Assembly: GCF_030646155.1 (NCBI RefSeq)
Contig: NZ_JAUTDN010000018.1
Span: forward strand, 1-64,000
DNA from: Conexibacter sp. CPCC 205762
Lineage (GTDB): Bacteria; Actinomycetota; Thermoleophilia; Solirubrobacterales; Solirubrobacteraceae
Direction of reading: 5' to 3'
Length of the DNA stretch: 64,000 nucleotides
The translations under genes and the position numbers were made by a program. The notes beneath the pieces are model-generated. The model was not told where the DNA came from. It saw nothing but the letters and a program-made list of their open reading frames with translations, and did no database searches. Of this stretch, positions 34,113-41,668 are shown piece by piece; position 1 is the first letter of the stretch; the number at the start of each line of letters is the position of its first letter.

Positions 34113-34124
34113 ACAGAATACAGT
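34113..34124. promoter_or_regulatory. Operator in a divergent promoter (regulon site 9)
   Basis: On the minus strand the site reads ACTGTATTCTGT and contains the TATTCT box of the FAD oxidase gene. On the plus strand TACAGT (34119-34124) can be the -10 box of the mocA-like/xdhC-like unit. One bound regulator would control both directions. Confidence 0.65.
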
Positions 34125-34135
34125 AGCCTCTTCTC

Positions 34136-34213
34136 ATGCCAGTGGTCTCGCTGGACGAATGGATGCCGCGCCTGTCGCGCCCGTCGCCGTCGCCGGCACG
34201 AGGCGGGCGATGA
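34136..34213 (+). CDS. 25-residue leader ORF ahead of the mocA-like gene
   Basis: ATG at 34136 opens a frame encoding a 25-residue peptide starting MPVVSLDEWMPRLSRPSPSP. It ends at a TGA overlapping the ATG at 34210 (ATGA). It is the first start codon after the predicted -10 box at 34119-34124. It may serve translational coupling. An in-frame ATG at 34159 for the downstream gene makes this interpretation uncertain. Confidence 0.35.
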   Translation: MPVVSLDEWMPRLSRPSPSPARGGR

Positions 34214-35004
34214 CGGCGGAGCGGGTCGTCGCGCTCGTGCTCGCGGCGGGCGCCGGGCGGCGCTTCGGCGGCGCGAAGCAGCTCGCGCAGATCGACGGCC
34301 GGCCGCTGCTCGAACGCCCGCTGCGCGCGCTCGCCGGCGTCGCGGGCATCGCCGAGACGCTCGTGACGCTCGGCGCCCGCGCCGACGAGGTGCGCGCCCA
34401 GGCCGACCTCCACGGCGCCCGCCCCGTGCTCGTGCGCGGCTGGGACGAGGGCATCGCGGCTTCGCTGCGCGCGGGCCTCACGGCGGCAGCGGATGCCGAC
34501 GCGCTGCTCGTCGTGCTCGGCGATCAGGCGTGGCTGCGGGCGGAGCATGTCGAGCACCTGCTCGCCTGCGCACGCGCCGCGCCGCCGTTCCCCGCTGTTC
34601 GCGCCGTCCATGACGGCGTTCCCGGCCACCCGGTCCTGCTCCGCCGCCCGCTGTTCCCGGCGCTGGCCGAGCTGCGCGGAGATCGCGGCGCCGGCGCGCT
34701 GCTGCGCGGGATCGGCGTCGTCGAGGTCGAGCTGGGCGCGGCGGCGGTTGCGGACGTCGACCGGCCCGCAGACGTCGCCGCTCGCGGAGGGCCCGCCCCT
34801 CGTCCGGCGCCGACCCCGCACGCGGCGCCGACCCCTCGCGCTGCGCCCGCCCCTCGTCCGGCGCCGACCCCGCACGCGGCGCCGACCCCTCGCGCTGCGC
34901 CCGCCCCTCGTCCGGCGCCGACCCCGCACGCGGCGCCGACCCCTCGCGCTGCGCCCGCCCCTCGTCCGGCGCCGACCCCGCGCGCGGCGGAGGCCGCGCG
35001 ATGA
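34210..35004 (+). CDS. MocA/MobA-like molybdenum cofactor nucleotidyltransferase with repeat tail
   Basis: This 264-residue protein has a nucleotidyltransferase domain with the nucleotide-binding LVLAAGAGRRFGGAKQLAQIDGRPLLERPL, a GWDEGIAASLRAGL segment and VVLGDQAWL, closest to MocA (molybdopterin cytidylyltransferase). MocA makes the cytosine dinucleotide cofactor used by CO-dehydrogenase/xanthine-oxidase-type hydroxylases. After about residue 194 the protein becomes a Pro/Ala tail built of 18-residue repeats (PAPRPAPTPHAAPTPRAA), which is not part of the known fold. It overlaps xdhC by ATGA. Confidence 0.82.
   Translation: MTAERVVALVLAAGAGRRFGGAKQLAQIDGRPLLERPLRALAGVAGIAETLVTLGARADEVRAQADLHGARPVLVRGWDEGIAASLRAGLTAAADADALLVVLGDQAWLRAEHVEHLLACARAAPPFPAVRAVHDGVPGHPVLLRRPLFPALAELRGDRGAGALLRGIGVVEVELGAAAVADVDRPADVAARGGPAPRPAPTPHAAPTPRAAPAPRPAPTPHAAPTPRAAPAPRPAPTPHAAPTPRAAPAPRPAPTPRAAEAAR
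34792..34989 (+). repeat. 54-bp tandem repeat (3.7 copies) inside the mocA-like gene
   Basis: Three identical 54-bp units (34792-34845, 34846-34899, 34900-34953) and a 36-bp partial unit encode the 18-residue PAPRPAPTPHAAPTPRAA tail repeat. Because 54 is a multiple of 3, copy-number changes keep the frame. Their near identity at DNA level indicates recent expansion. Confidence 0.95.
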
Positions 35005-36215
35005 GCGTCGTCAGCGACCAGGCGGGCGTCGTCGGCGACTGGCTCGCGCGCGGGCGGCGGGTCGCGCGGGCGGTGCTGGTCGCGGTCGACGACTCGGCTC
35101 CGCTGCCGGCTGGCGCGGCGATGTTCGTCACAGCGGAGGGCGAGATCGAGGGCTCGATCAGCGGCGGCTGCGTCGAGTCGGCGGTCGTCCACGAGGCGAC
35201 CGAGGTGCTCGACGGCGCCCCGCCCGCGGTCCACTCCTACGGCATCTCCGACGCGCTCGCCGGCACCGCCGGCCTCACCTGCGGCGGCACCGTCCACGTC
35301 TTCGTCCACGCGCTCGACGAGGACGACGCCGCCGCCGTCGCGGCCGTCGCGAACGCCGTCCGCGCCGGCCGCCCCGCCTCGCTCGCGACCGTCCTCGACG
35401 GCCCCCGCGCCGGCGCGACCGCTGCGCTGATCCCGGGCGGCGACGCCCGCGACGACCCCGCCATCGCCGCACCGCCGGCGTTCCGCGAAGAAGCCGCAGC
35501 CCTCGCCGCGACGCCGGCCCGTCGCGCTGACGTCGTCGCGCGCGGCGTCCTGCGCGGCGTCCCGCCGCTGCTCGCGCGCGCGGTCGCACGCGATGCCGCC
35601 GGGCTGCTCGACCAGGGCGTCACGACGATCCGCTGCTACGGCGCCGACGGCGCGACGCTCGGCGCCGACCTGCGCGTCTTCATCCGCTCCTTCGCCCCGC
35701 CGCCGCGGCTGCTGATCTTCGGCGCGATCGACTTCTCGGCCGCGCTCGCGCCGCTTGCCCGCGAGCTCGGCTACGCCGTCACGATCAGCGACCCGCGCAG
35801 GCAGTTCGTGACCGCGCCGCGGTTCGCGCGCGCGGCGTCGGTCCACGTCGGCTGGCCCGACGAGGCGTTCGCGGCCGGCCGCGACCGCTTCGGCCCGCGC
35901 GACGCGATCCTCGTTTTCTCGCACGACCCGCGCCTCGACGTGCCGGCGCTGCAGCGCGCGCTCGCGACGGAGGCCGGCTACGTCGGCGCGCTCGGCAGCC
36001 GCCGCACCACCGTCGAGCGCAACGAGCGCCTCGCCGCGGCCGGCGTCACCCCGGTCCAGCTCGCCCGCCTGCACGCGCCCTGCGGCCTCGACATCGGCGG
36101 CCGCACGCCGGAGGAGACGGCGATCTCGATCCTGGCCGAGATCGTCGCCGTCCGCGCCGGCCGCTCCTCCGCGCCGCTGCGCGAGACCGCCGGCTCGATC
36201 CAGACGCGGCCGTAA
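35001..36215 (+). CDS. XdhC/CoxI family molybdenum-hydroxylase maturation protein
   Basis: This 404-residue protein has the N-terminal XdhC domain (FVTAEGEIEGSISGGCVESAV; GLTCGGTVHVFVHAL) and a C-terminal Rossmann XdhC domain (RLLIFGAIDFSAALAPLARELGYAVTISDPRRQF; GYVGALGSRRTTVERNERL; HAPCGLDIGGRTPEETAISILAEIVA). XdhC proteins bind the molybdenum cofactor and promote its sulfuration before insertion. With the mocA-like gene and the CoxG-like gene at 1-550 it implies a molybdenum hydroxylase in this regulon, encoded outside the window. ATGA overlap with the upstream gene. Confidence 0.9.
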   Translation: MSVVSDQAGVVGDWLARGRRVARAVLVAVDDSAPLPAGAAMFVTAEGEIEGSISGGCVESAVVHEATEVLDGAPPAVHSYGISDALAGTAGLTCGGTVHVFVHALDEDDAAAVAAVANAVRAGRPASLATVLDGPRAGATAALIPGGDARDDPAIAAPPAFREEAAALAATPARRADVVARGVLRGVPPLLARAVARDAAGLLDQGVTTIRCYGADGATLGADLRVFIRSFAPPPRLLIFGAIDFSAALAPLARELGYAVTISDPRRQFVTAPRFARAASVHVGWPDEAFAAGRDRFGPRDAILVFSHDPRLDVPALQRALATEAGYVGALGSRRTTVERNERLAAAGVTPVQLARLHAPCGLDIGGRTPEETAISILAEIVAVRAGRSSAPLRETAGSIQTRP

Positions 36216-36260
36216 CGCCACGTGCACAAGCGGCCGGAAAGCGGTTGGTAGCGTCGCCGC

Positions 36261-37562
36261 ATGCGACAGGGGCAGAGGGGGTGGGCGGCTGCCGCGGCGG
36301 CCGCGATCGGGGCGTCGGCGCTGCTCGCGTCCGCGCCGGGAGCGTCGGCGGAACTGACGCCTGAGGGGCCGGCGACGCTGTCGAGCGTCTGGCGCGGCGT
36401 GGTCACGCTGGAGGGGATCCCTCCGCGCGTGCTGCAGGCGGTCAGGATCACGGTCGGCGAAGGGAGTCAGGCCGGGCTGGTGCGGCTGCGCGTCAGCGAT
36501 CGCTCAGAGGACCCGGGGCGCGGCGTGCAGCTCGGCGACTGGTTCACGCTGCCGGCGGAGCCCGGCGTCTACACGTTCCCGGCTCCGCGCGTGGTGACGG
36601 ACTATCGCTCGCTCGTGCTCGGACTCGACCAGCAGAGCGGCGGCCACGCGATCGTCGACCAGGCCGCATGCCGCCCCGAGCTCGGCTTCCTGGGCGACGT
36701 CTGCCAGGTCGTGAGCCTCGACAGCTGGACGCCGTTCCTTGCCGACTGCCTCGCAGCTCTGCCGCCGGAGCGCGGAGAGGGAGAGCCTGCGCCGTCGTCG
36801 CGGCGCCCCGGCGAGCGGCTGCGGATCGCGCCCGTCAGCGAGGTCGACGCCGACCGCGACCTCGCCGGCGACAGAACGGAGGACCGCACCGATCTGACGG
36901 TCAGCGCCGCCGTCGGCAGAGACAGCATGCTCAGGGCCACCATCACCAACCGCGGCCCGCGCGCGGCCGACCTGCCATGGGTGACCGTCGACCGCCCGCT
37001 GCAGAACGGCTGGTGGCCGGCTTGTCTGGTGGCCGGGCCGCGCCAGTTCGGGTTGGCGGAGCCGTGGATCGACGGCGCCAGCAGTTGCCGGCAGGAGCCG
37101 CTGACGCCGGGAGCGTCGCGCACGGTCACGCTGCCGGTGATCGACGACAGAGCAATGAAGGTGATGGTCAGCTCCGAAGGTCCCGATCTCGCGCCGGCAG
37201 ACAACACTGCCGTCGTCGCTCCGCGTGGGTGGGGCCCGGAGCGAGCGACCGGCGGCCCGCGCTCCAAGCCGGTCGTCAAGGCACGGCTGACGGTCCGCTC
37301 CCGCGTCGGCGGCGTGCGGCTGCGCCTGCGCGGCGCCAGGAGCGGCACCGCGCGCCTGGCGCTGATCGTCCGCTATCGCGGCAAGCCCCGCCGCACGGCC
37401 CGCACCGTCGCCTTGAGAGCCGGCGTCGCGCGCACGTTGACGGTCCGCCCCCTGCGCGTCCGCGGCGTCTTCCCGACCGGCAGAGCGAGGCTGACCGTGA
37501 CGATCACCGCCCCCGGTTACGCGCCCCGCACGCTCCGCCGCAGCGTCCGCCTGACGCGCTGA
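36261..37562 (+). CDS. Secreted protein of unknown function
   Basis: This 433-residue protein has an N-terminal signal peptide (hydrophobic Ala-rich core, then SAPGASAEL). The mature part contains RLRVSDRSEDPGRGVQLGDWFTLPAEPGVYTFPAPRVVTDY and a CARDB-like region (DLTVSAAVGRDSMLRATITNRGPRAADLPWVTV). The C-terminus is basic and beta-rich. Four to six cysteines could form disulfides. TAGCGT ends 6 nt before the ATG, indicating a leaderless transcript. I cannot assign a function; an extracytoplasmic structural or binding role is likely. Confidence 0.75.
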   Translation: MRQGQRGWAAAAAAAIGASALLASAPGASAELTPEGPATLSSVWRGVVTLEGIPPRVLQAVRITVGEGSQAGLVRLRVSDRSEDPGRGVQLGDWFTLPAEPGVYTFPAPRVVTDYRSLVLGLDQQSGGHAIVDQAACRPELGFLGDVCQVVSLDSWTPFLADCLAALPPERGEGEPAPSSRRPGERLRIAPVSEVDADRDLAGDRTEDRTDLTVSAAVGRDSMLRATITNRGPRAADLPWVTVDRPLQNGWWPACLVAGPRQFGLAEPWIDGASSCRQEPLTPGASRTVTLPVIDDRAMKVMVSSEGPDLAPADNTAVVAPRGWGPERATGGPRSKPVVKARLTVRSRVGGVRLRLRGARSGTARLALIVRYRGKPRRTARTVALRAGVARTLTVRPLRVRGVFPTGRARLTVTITAPGYAPRTLRRSVRLTR

Positions 37563-37579
37563 AGGACGGGGCGGGCGAA

Positions 37580-37927
37580 CTACCCGCGCGTCAGCGCGAG
37601 CGCCCGCTGCAGGCCGTTGTCGACCTGCGCCATCAGCCAGTCGGGCAGCGTGTCGATCCGCTCCTCGAGCGCGTGGCGGTCGATGGTCGCGAGCTGTGTG
37701 ACGTTGACGACGGAGTCGGTCGGCAGACGGGTGAGGTCTGCCGGGACGGCCACGTTGCCGGGGAGCGCGGCGAGCCGCGCGGTGCTCGTGACGACCGCGA
37801 CGGTCACCGTCCGCAGTCGAGAACGGTTGTAGGGGTTGGCGCTGACGATCAGCGCCGGACGTCGCAGGGCGGGCGCCGAGCCGCGCGGCAGACCGAAGTC
37901 GGCCCACCAGATCTCGCCGCGTCGCAT
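37580..37927 (-). CDS. MazF/PemK-family toxin
   Basis: This 115-residue protein has the MazF pattern: RRGEIWWADFGLPRGSAPALRRPALIVSANPYNRS, TVTVAVVTSTARLAALPGNVAVP and SVVNVTQLATIDRHAL. MazF toxins are sequence-specific endoribonucleases. The start shares one base with the stop of the antitoxin gene (TGATG on the minus strand), the usual antitoxin-first arrangement. Confidence 0.9.
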   Translation of the reverse strand: MRRGEIWWADFGLPRGSAPALRRPALIVSANPYNRSRLRTVTVAVVTSTARLAALPGNVAVPADLTRLPTDSVVNVTQLATIDRHALEERIDTLPDWLMAQVDNGLQRALALTRG

Positions 37928-38160
37928 CAGCCGCGGTCGTCGCTGGCGAGTGCGGCGGCGGCCGCGTCGGTGAAGGCGTGGTCGGCCGGCAGGTCGGCGA
38001 TCGCGGCGTCGATCGCGGCGGTCGTGCCGTCGTCGTCGAGTGTGTCCAGCCACCGCTCGGCAGCGCGGGCGAAGAATTCGCTACGCGAGACACCGAGCTG
38101 CTTCGCCGCGATCTCGACGCGCTCGAAGGTGCTGTCGGGGACCGAAATGGCCGTCTTCAT
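37927..38160 (-). CDS. Ribbon-helix-helix antitoxin paired with MazF-like toxin
   Basis: This 77-residue protein starts MKTAISVPDSTFERVEIAAKQLGVSRSEFFARAAERWL, a ribbon-helix-helix DNA-binding domain. An acidic and Ala-rich C-terminus follows that would wrap the toxin. TATACT 7 nt before the ATG suggests a leaderless transcript, and a palindrome at 38169-38185 overlaps that box. Confidence 0.88.
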   Translation of the reverse strand: MKTAISVPDSTFERVEIAAKQLGVSRSEFFARAAERWLDTLDDDGTTAAIDAAIADLPADHAFTDAAAAALASDDRG

Positions 38161-38167
38161 GGTGTGG

Positions 38168-38185
38168 AGTATAACCCGTTTATAC
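38168..38185 (-). promoter_or_regulatory. Promoter and palindromic operator of the toxin-antitoxin pair
   Basis: GTATAA-CCCGT-TTATAC (38169-38185) is a perfect 6-bp inverted repeat covering the minus-strand -10 box TATACT (38168-38173). It is the expected site for autorepression by the ribbon-helix-helix antitoxin. It differs from the catabolic operator, which has no 5-bp spacer. Confidence 0.7.
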
Positions 38186-38205
38186 CGGCGTTCTCTTGCA
38201 CGCCG

Positions 38206-38982
38206 TCATCTCAGCCGCTTCAGCTCGACGTTGATGGTGCCGTCGACGTAGCAGTCGCCGTCCTCCAGCGGGTTGAAGGGGGAGGAGACTCTTCTGCCGT
38301 GGGTGGCGGTGACGGCGTCGCAGGTGCCGACCAGCCGCATCACGCGGATCAGCTTCTTCGCGCGCCCGAGCGTGAGGGCGGAGGAGACGCGCAGGTCGAG
38401 CGGGACGGTGATGCTCGCCGCCGGCCACTGGAGGGCGGAGAGGACGAGGCCTGGCGTTCTGCCCCGCATGTCGGGCGTGGCGCAGTCGCCGCCTCTCTGC
38501 GTCGGGCCCTCGACGCGGCCGATCCGCACCGCCAGCTGTCTGCGCCCGTCGCCCGCGAGCCCGCTGGTCGTGATCCCGATCTGGCTTCTCGGCAGCGCGA
38601 AGCCGCTGCAGGCCGGTCTCGTCAGCTCGATCGGCTCGTACGGCGCGCAGAAGTTGCGCTCGTCGTAGCCCGTGATTCTGCTGCCGAAGCTCGCGCCGCG
38701 GATCCAGCCTCTGGCGTTGGCGACGCCGATCCCGCCGGAGACGGAGACCGTCACGCGCTGTCTGAGGCTGAAGTCGGCGCTGTTGACGAGCGTCCACCAC
38801 TGCGACGGCGAGCAGTCGAGCAGCTCCCCGTGCGCGCGCTTGACGGTGATCCCGCCGGTCACGGTCAGCTGGGCGGGGTAGAGCGCCGACCTGCCGGCGG
38901 CGCTGGCGGCATCGGAGGCGACGACGCCGGCGGCGAAGACGATCAGCAGCGAGACGGCGAGAAGGCGAAGACGAGCGAGCAT
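38206..38982 (-). CDS. Secreted protein of unknown function
   Basis: This 258-residue protein has a signal peptide (LRLLAVSLLIVFAAGVVASDAASAAG). The mature domain contains about six cysteines, including DCSPSQWWTL, CAPYEPIEL and GDCYVDGTINV near the C-terminus. Regular beta-strand patterns (QLTVTGGITVKRAHGELLDC; VTVSVSGGIGVANARGWIRG) suggest a beta-sandwich. AGA arginine codons are frequent, as in the secreted binding proteins of the window. No family recognised. Confidence 0.7.
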   Translation of the reverse strand: MLARLRLLAVSLLIVFAAGVVASDAASAAGRSALYPAQLTVTGGITVKRAHGELLDCSPSQWWTLVNSADFSLRQRVTVSVSGGIGVANARGWIRGASFGSRITGYDERNFCAPYEPIELTRPACSGFALPRSQIGITTSGLAGDGRRQLAVRIGRVEGPTQRGGDCATPDMRGRTPGLVLSALQWPAASITVPLDLRVSSALTLGRAKKLIRVMRLVGTCDAVTATHGRRVSSPFNPLEDGDCYVDGTINVELKRLR

Positions 38983-39108
38983 CCCGGCATCGAACAGCGG
39001 CCGCCCCGCACGCGCATCGGTGGAAGCACGGGAGCCGGCGCGCGTCGCCGCGCGACGATCCGCTGACGCGCGTGTTTGCGCACCGCGACGGCGGGCAGTT
39101 GAGCCGTC

Positions 39109-39354
39109 ATGGAAGGCGGAATCGCAATTCTCCTCATCGTGATCGTGCTCGTCGTCGCGGGCGTGGTCGGACTGGTGATGTACCTGTCGGGCATCTCGCT
39201 CGGCGCGAAGGCAGACGCCGAGTCCAACCACCTGGCGCCCGAGCCGGTCGAGCGCAGAGTCTCGGCTCGCGAGGCCGAACGGCAGCTGAAGCCCGAAGCG
39301 CGCGACGCGCGTGAGCACGAGCATCAGCCGCGTCGCTCGCGGGCGGCCGGCTGA
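39109..39354 (+). CDS. Small single-pass membrane protein
   Basis: This 81-residue protein has one strong transmembrane helix (IAILLIVIVLVVAGVVGLVMYLSGI, about residues 5-29) and a highly charged cytoplasmic-type tail (EPVERRVSAREAERQLKPEARDAREHEHQ). Function unknown. Codon-position GC pattern and the clear helix support it as a real gene; there is no obvious ribosome binding site. Confidence 0.6.
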   Translation: MEGGIAILLIVIVLVVAGVVGLVMYLSGISLGAKADAESNHLAPEPVERRVSAREAERQLKPEARDAREHEHQPRRSRAAG

Positions 39355-39411
39355 GCGCGGCGGGCACGACGTCACGGCGATCGGGTCGGCCTCGCGCCTA
39401 CCCTGGTCGTC

Positions 39412-40176
39412 ATGACCTCCGTGCTCATCACCGGCTCCGCTGACGGCCTCGGCCACGAGGCCGCGCGCCAGCTGCTCGCCGACGGCCACGACGTCGTCCT
39501 CCACGGGCGCTCGCCCGCGCGCGCACGCGAGGCGCTCGCGGCGTTGCCGCGGGCGCGCGGGACGGTCGCCGGGGATCTCTCGACGCTCGCCGGGATGCGC
39601 GCGGTCGCCGAGCAGGCGAACGCGCTCGGCCGCTTCGACGCGGTGCTGCACAACGCCGGCGTCTACCTCGGCCCGCGTGCCGCGACGGCCGACGGGCTCG
39701 AGCGCGTCTTCGCCGTCAACGTGCTCGCGCCGTACGTGCTGACGGCGCTGATCGAGCGGCCGCAGCGGCTCGTCTACATGACCTCCGGGATGCACGAGTC
39801 GGGCGTGCTGCGGCTCGACGACGCGCAGTGGCAGCAGCGCGAGTGGAATGCGACGCAGGCCTACTGCGACAGCAAGCTGCACGACGTGCTGCTCGCGTTC
39901 GCGGTCGCGCGCCGCTGGCCGCAGGTGCGCGCCAACGCCGTCGACCCCGGCTGGGTGCGGACGAAGATGGGCGGCGCCGGCGCGCCCGACGGCGTCGAGG
40001 AGGGCTCCGCGACGCAGGCGTGGCTGGCGGCGGCGCCGGAGGCGGCGCAGGAGACCGCCGGCTACTGGCACCACCTGGAGCGCCGGCAGCCGCGCGCGGA
40101 GACCGCCGACCCCGCCGTGCAGGAGGAGCTGCTCGCCCTCTGCGCGCAGCTCAGCGGCGTCACGCTCCCGGACTAG
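39412..40176 (+). CDS. Short-chain dehydrogenase/reductase
   Basis: This 254-residue SDR has TGSADGLG (about residues 7-14) as the NAD(P) site, VLHNAGVYLG, YMTSGMHESG and a Y-x3-K catalytic pair in AYCDSKLHD. The C-terminal half has DPGWVRTKMGG. The pattern is like light-dependent protochlorophyllide/retinol-dehydrogenase-type SDRs acting on varied carbonyls. TACCCT lies 7 nt before the ATG, so the mRNA is probably leaderless. It converges on the MFS gene with stops sharing CTAG. Confidence 0.85.
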   Translation: MTSVLITGSADGLGHEAARQLLADGHDVVLHGRSPARAREALAALPRARGTVAGDLSTLAGMRAVAEQANALGRFDAVLHNAGVYLGPRAATADGLERVFAVNVLAPYVLTALIERPQRLVYMTSGMHESGVLRLDDAQWQQREWNATQAYCDSKLHDVLLAFAVARRWPQVRANAVDPGWVRTKMGGAGAPDGVEEGSATQAWLAAAPEAAQETAGYWHHLERRQPRAETADPAVQEELLALCAQLSGVTLPD

Positions 40177-41621
40177 TGCCCGCCCGTCGGTTCGGCCGGC
40201 GCGCGGCGAGGCAGCAGCCGCGCCGGCCCGAGGCAGGCGACGACGGCCGCGAGCACGACGATCAGCGTCACCGTCATCGCATGCGTGAAGCTTCCGCCGA
40301 CCTGCAGGAAGACGGTCGTGACGAGCGCTGAGCCGGCGCCGGCCGCGAGCTGCTGGACCGCCGACAGCGAGCCGGAGGCGCTGCCGGCCTCGTCGGCGTC
40401 GATGTCGCCGAGCGCGATGTCGAAGATCGTGCCGTAGCAGGCGCCCATGCCGAGGCCGGTGACGAAGATCGCCGGCGCCAGCTGCCACAGCGTCAGCTCG
40501 GCGCCGTTCACGATCACGAGCGTCAGCAGGCCGCCGACGCCGAGCGCGAGGATCGCGAGGCCGGCGAAGATCAGCGTCCGCCCGAGCTTCGCCATCAGCC
40601 CCATGCAGGCGCCGGCGGCGACGATGATGCCGGCGGTCAGCGGCAGCAGCCCGAGCGCCGTGTCGCCCGGGTCGGCGCCGAGCGCCTGCTGGATGAACAG
40701 CGACAGCACGTAGGCGAGGCCGCTGGTCGCGGCGAAGACGACGAGGCCGGTGACGAGGCCGGAGGAGAAGCCGCGATTGCGCAGCAGCGACGGCTTCAGC
40801 AGCGGGTCGGCGGCGGTCACCTGGCGGCGGCCGAAGGCGGCGAAGGCGAGCAGCCCGGTCAGCAGGGTCGCGATCGGGAGCGGCGACCAGCTGTCGGAGG
40901 AGCCCTCGATCAGGCCGAACAGCGTGCCGCCCATCGCGAGCGCGAGCAGGCCCGAGCCGATCGCGTCGATGCTGACGGACGGGTCGCCGTCGTCGTCGCG
41001 CGGCAGCAGCTTCAGCGCGGCGACGGTGCCGATCGTGCCGAGCAGGAGGTTGACGAGGAAGATCGGCCGCCACGAGAGCCCGGCGACGTCGGCGTCGATC
41101 AGGAAGCCGGCGATGATCGGCCCGCCGACGGTCGCCAGCCCCAGCAGCGGCGCGAACAGGCCGAAGGCCGTTCTCAGCATCTGCGGCGAGAAGGTCTTCG
41201 TCATGATCGCCATCCCCTGCGGGATCAGCAGCGCGCCGAAGGCGCCCTGGACGACGCGCGCGCCGATCAGCACGGCCGGCGTCGGCGCCAGCCCGCAGAC
41301 GGCGGAGGCGGCGGTGAAGCCGACGATCCCGACCAGGAACAGCCGCCGTTGGCCGTAGCGGTCGCCGAGGCGGCCGCCGACGACGAGCAGCACGCCCATC
41401 GCGAGCGCGTAGGAGGCGCCGAGCCACTTCAGCAGGCTCGCTCCACCGCCGATCTCGCCGCTGATCGTCGGCGCGGCGATGTTGGTGACGGTCGAGTCGA
41501 TCATGTCGAGCGCGTCGGCGAGCAGGACGAGCCCGAGGATGGCCCACATCAGGCGGGTGCTGGCGGAGCGGGCGGCGGGCGCCTCCGCAGCTTGGGTGAG
41601 CGATGCCGAAGTCGTAGTCAT
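40173..41621 (-). CDS. MFS efflux transporter of the EmrB/QacA (DHA2) type
   Basis: This 482-residue protein has about fourteen hydrophobic segments, the D1-like LLADALDMIDSTVTNIAAPTI in TM1, motif A GGRLGDRYGQRRLFL, and ARVVQGAFGALLIPQG. DHA2 pumps expel drugs, dyes or toxic acids. The gene is divergent from a TetR regulator and shares a symmetric promoter region with it, the standard layout of a regulated efflux pump. Confidence 0.92.
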   Translation of the reverse strand: MTTTSASLTQAAEAPAARSASTRLMWAILGLVLLADALDMIDSTVTNIAAPTISGEIGGGASLLKWLGASYALAMGVLLVVGGRLGDRYGQRRLFLVGIVGFTAASAVCGLAPTPAVLIGARVVQGAFGALLIPQGMAIMTKTFSPQMLRTAFGLFAPLLGLATVGGPIIAGFLIDADVAGLSWRPIFLVNLLLGTIGTVAALKLLPRDDDGDPSVSIDAIGSGLLALAMGGTLFGLIEGSSDSWSPLPIATLLTGLLAFAAFGRRQVTAADPLLKPSLLRNRGFSSGLVTGLVVFAATSGLAYVLSLFIQQALGADPGDTALGLLPLTAGIIVAAGACMGLMAKLGRTLIFAGLAILALGVGGLLTLVIVNGAELTLWQLAPAIFVTGLGMGACYGTIFDIALGDIDADEAGSASGSLSAVQQLAAGAGSALVTTVFLQVGGSFTHAMTVTLIVVLAAVVACLGPARLLPRRAPAEPTGGH

Positions 41622-41668
41622 ACAAAAAGCATAGTCGTTCTACTTTTGGAGTCGATATGCTTGTCCGT
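41622..41668. promoter_or_regulatory. Symmetric divergent promoters of pump and TetR regulator
   Basis: Both directions carry TATGCT as -10 box, 6 nt before the pump ATG (minus strand, 41633-41628) and 7 nt before the TetR ATG (41656-41661). The two boxes are the arms of an inverted repeat AGCATA(G)TCG...TCGATATGCT. The TetR product probably binds this repeat and blocks both promoters. Both transcripts look leaderless. Confidence 0.65.

Noticed and set aside
34792..34989. Tandem repeat considered as a CRISPR array
   Set aside because: Units are directly adjacent without variable spacers, keep a reading frame, and have no cas genes nearby.
34478..35131. Repetitive minus-strand frame rich in Gly/Ser/Ala/Asp repeats
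   Set aside because: It is the antisense of the 54-bp repeat in the mocA-like gene. The plus-strand frame is anchored by a recognisable nucleotidyltransferase and an ATGA overlap with xdhC.
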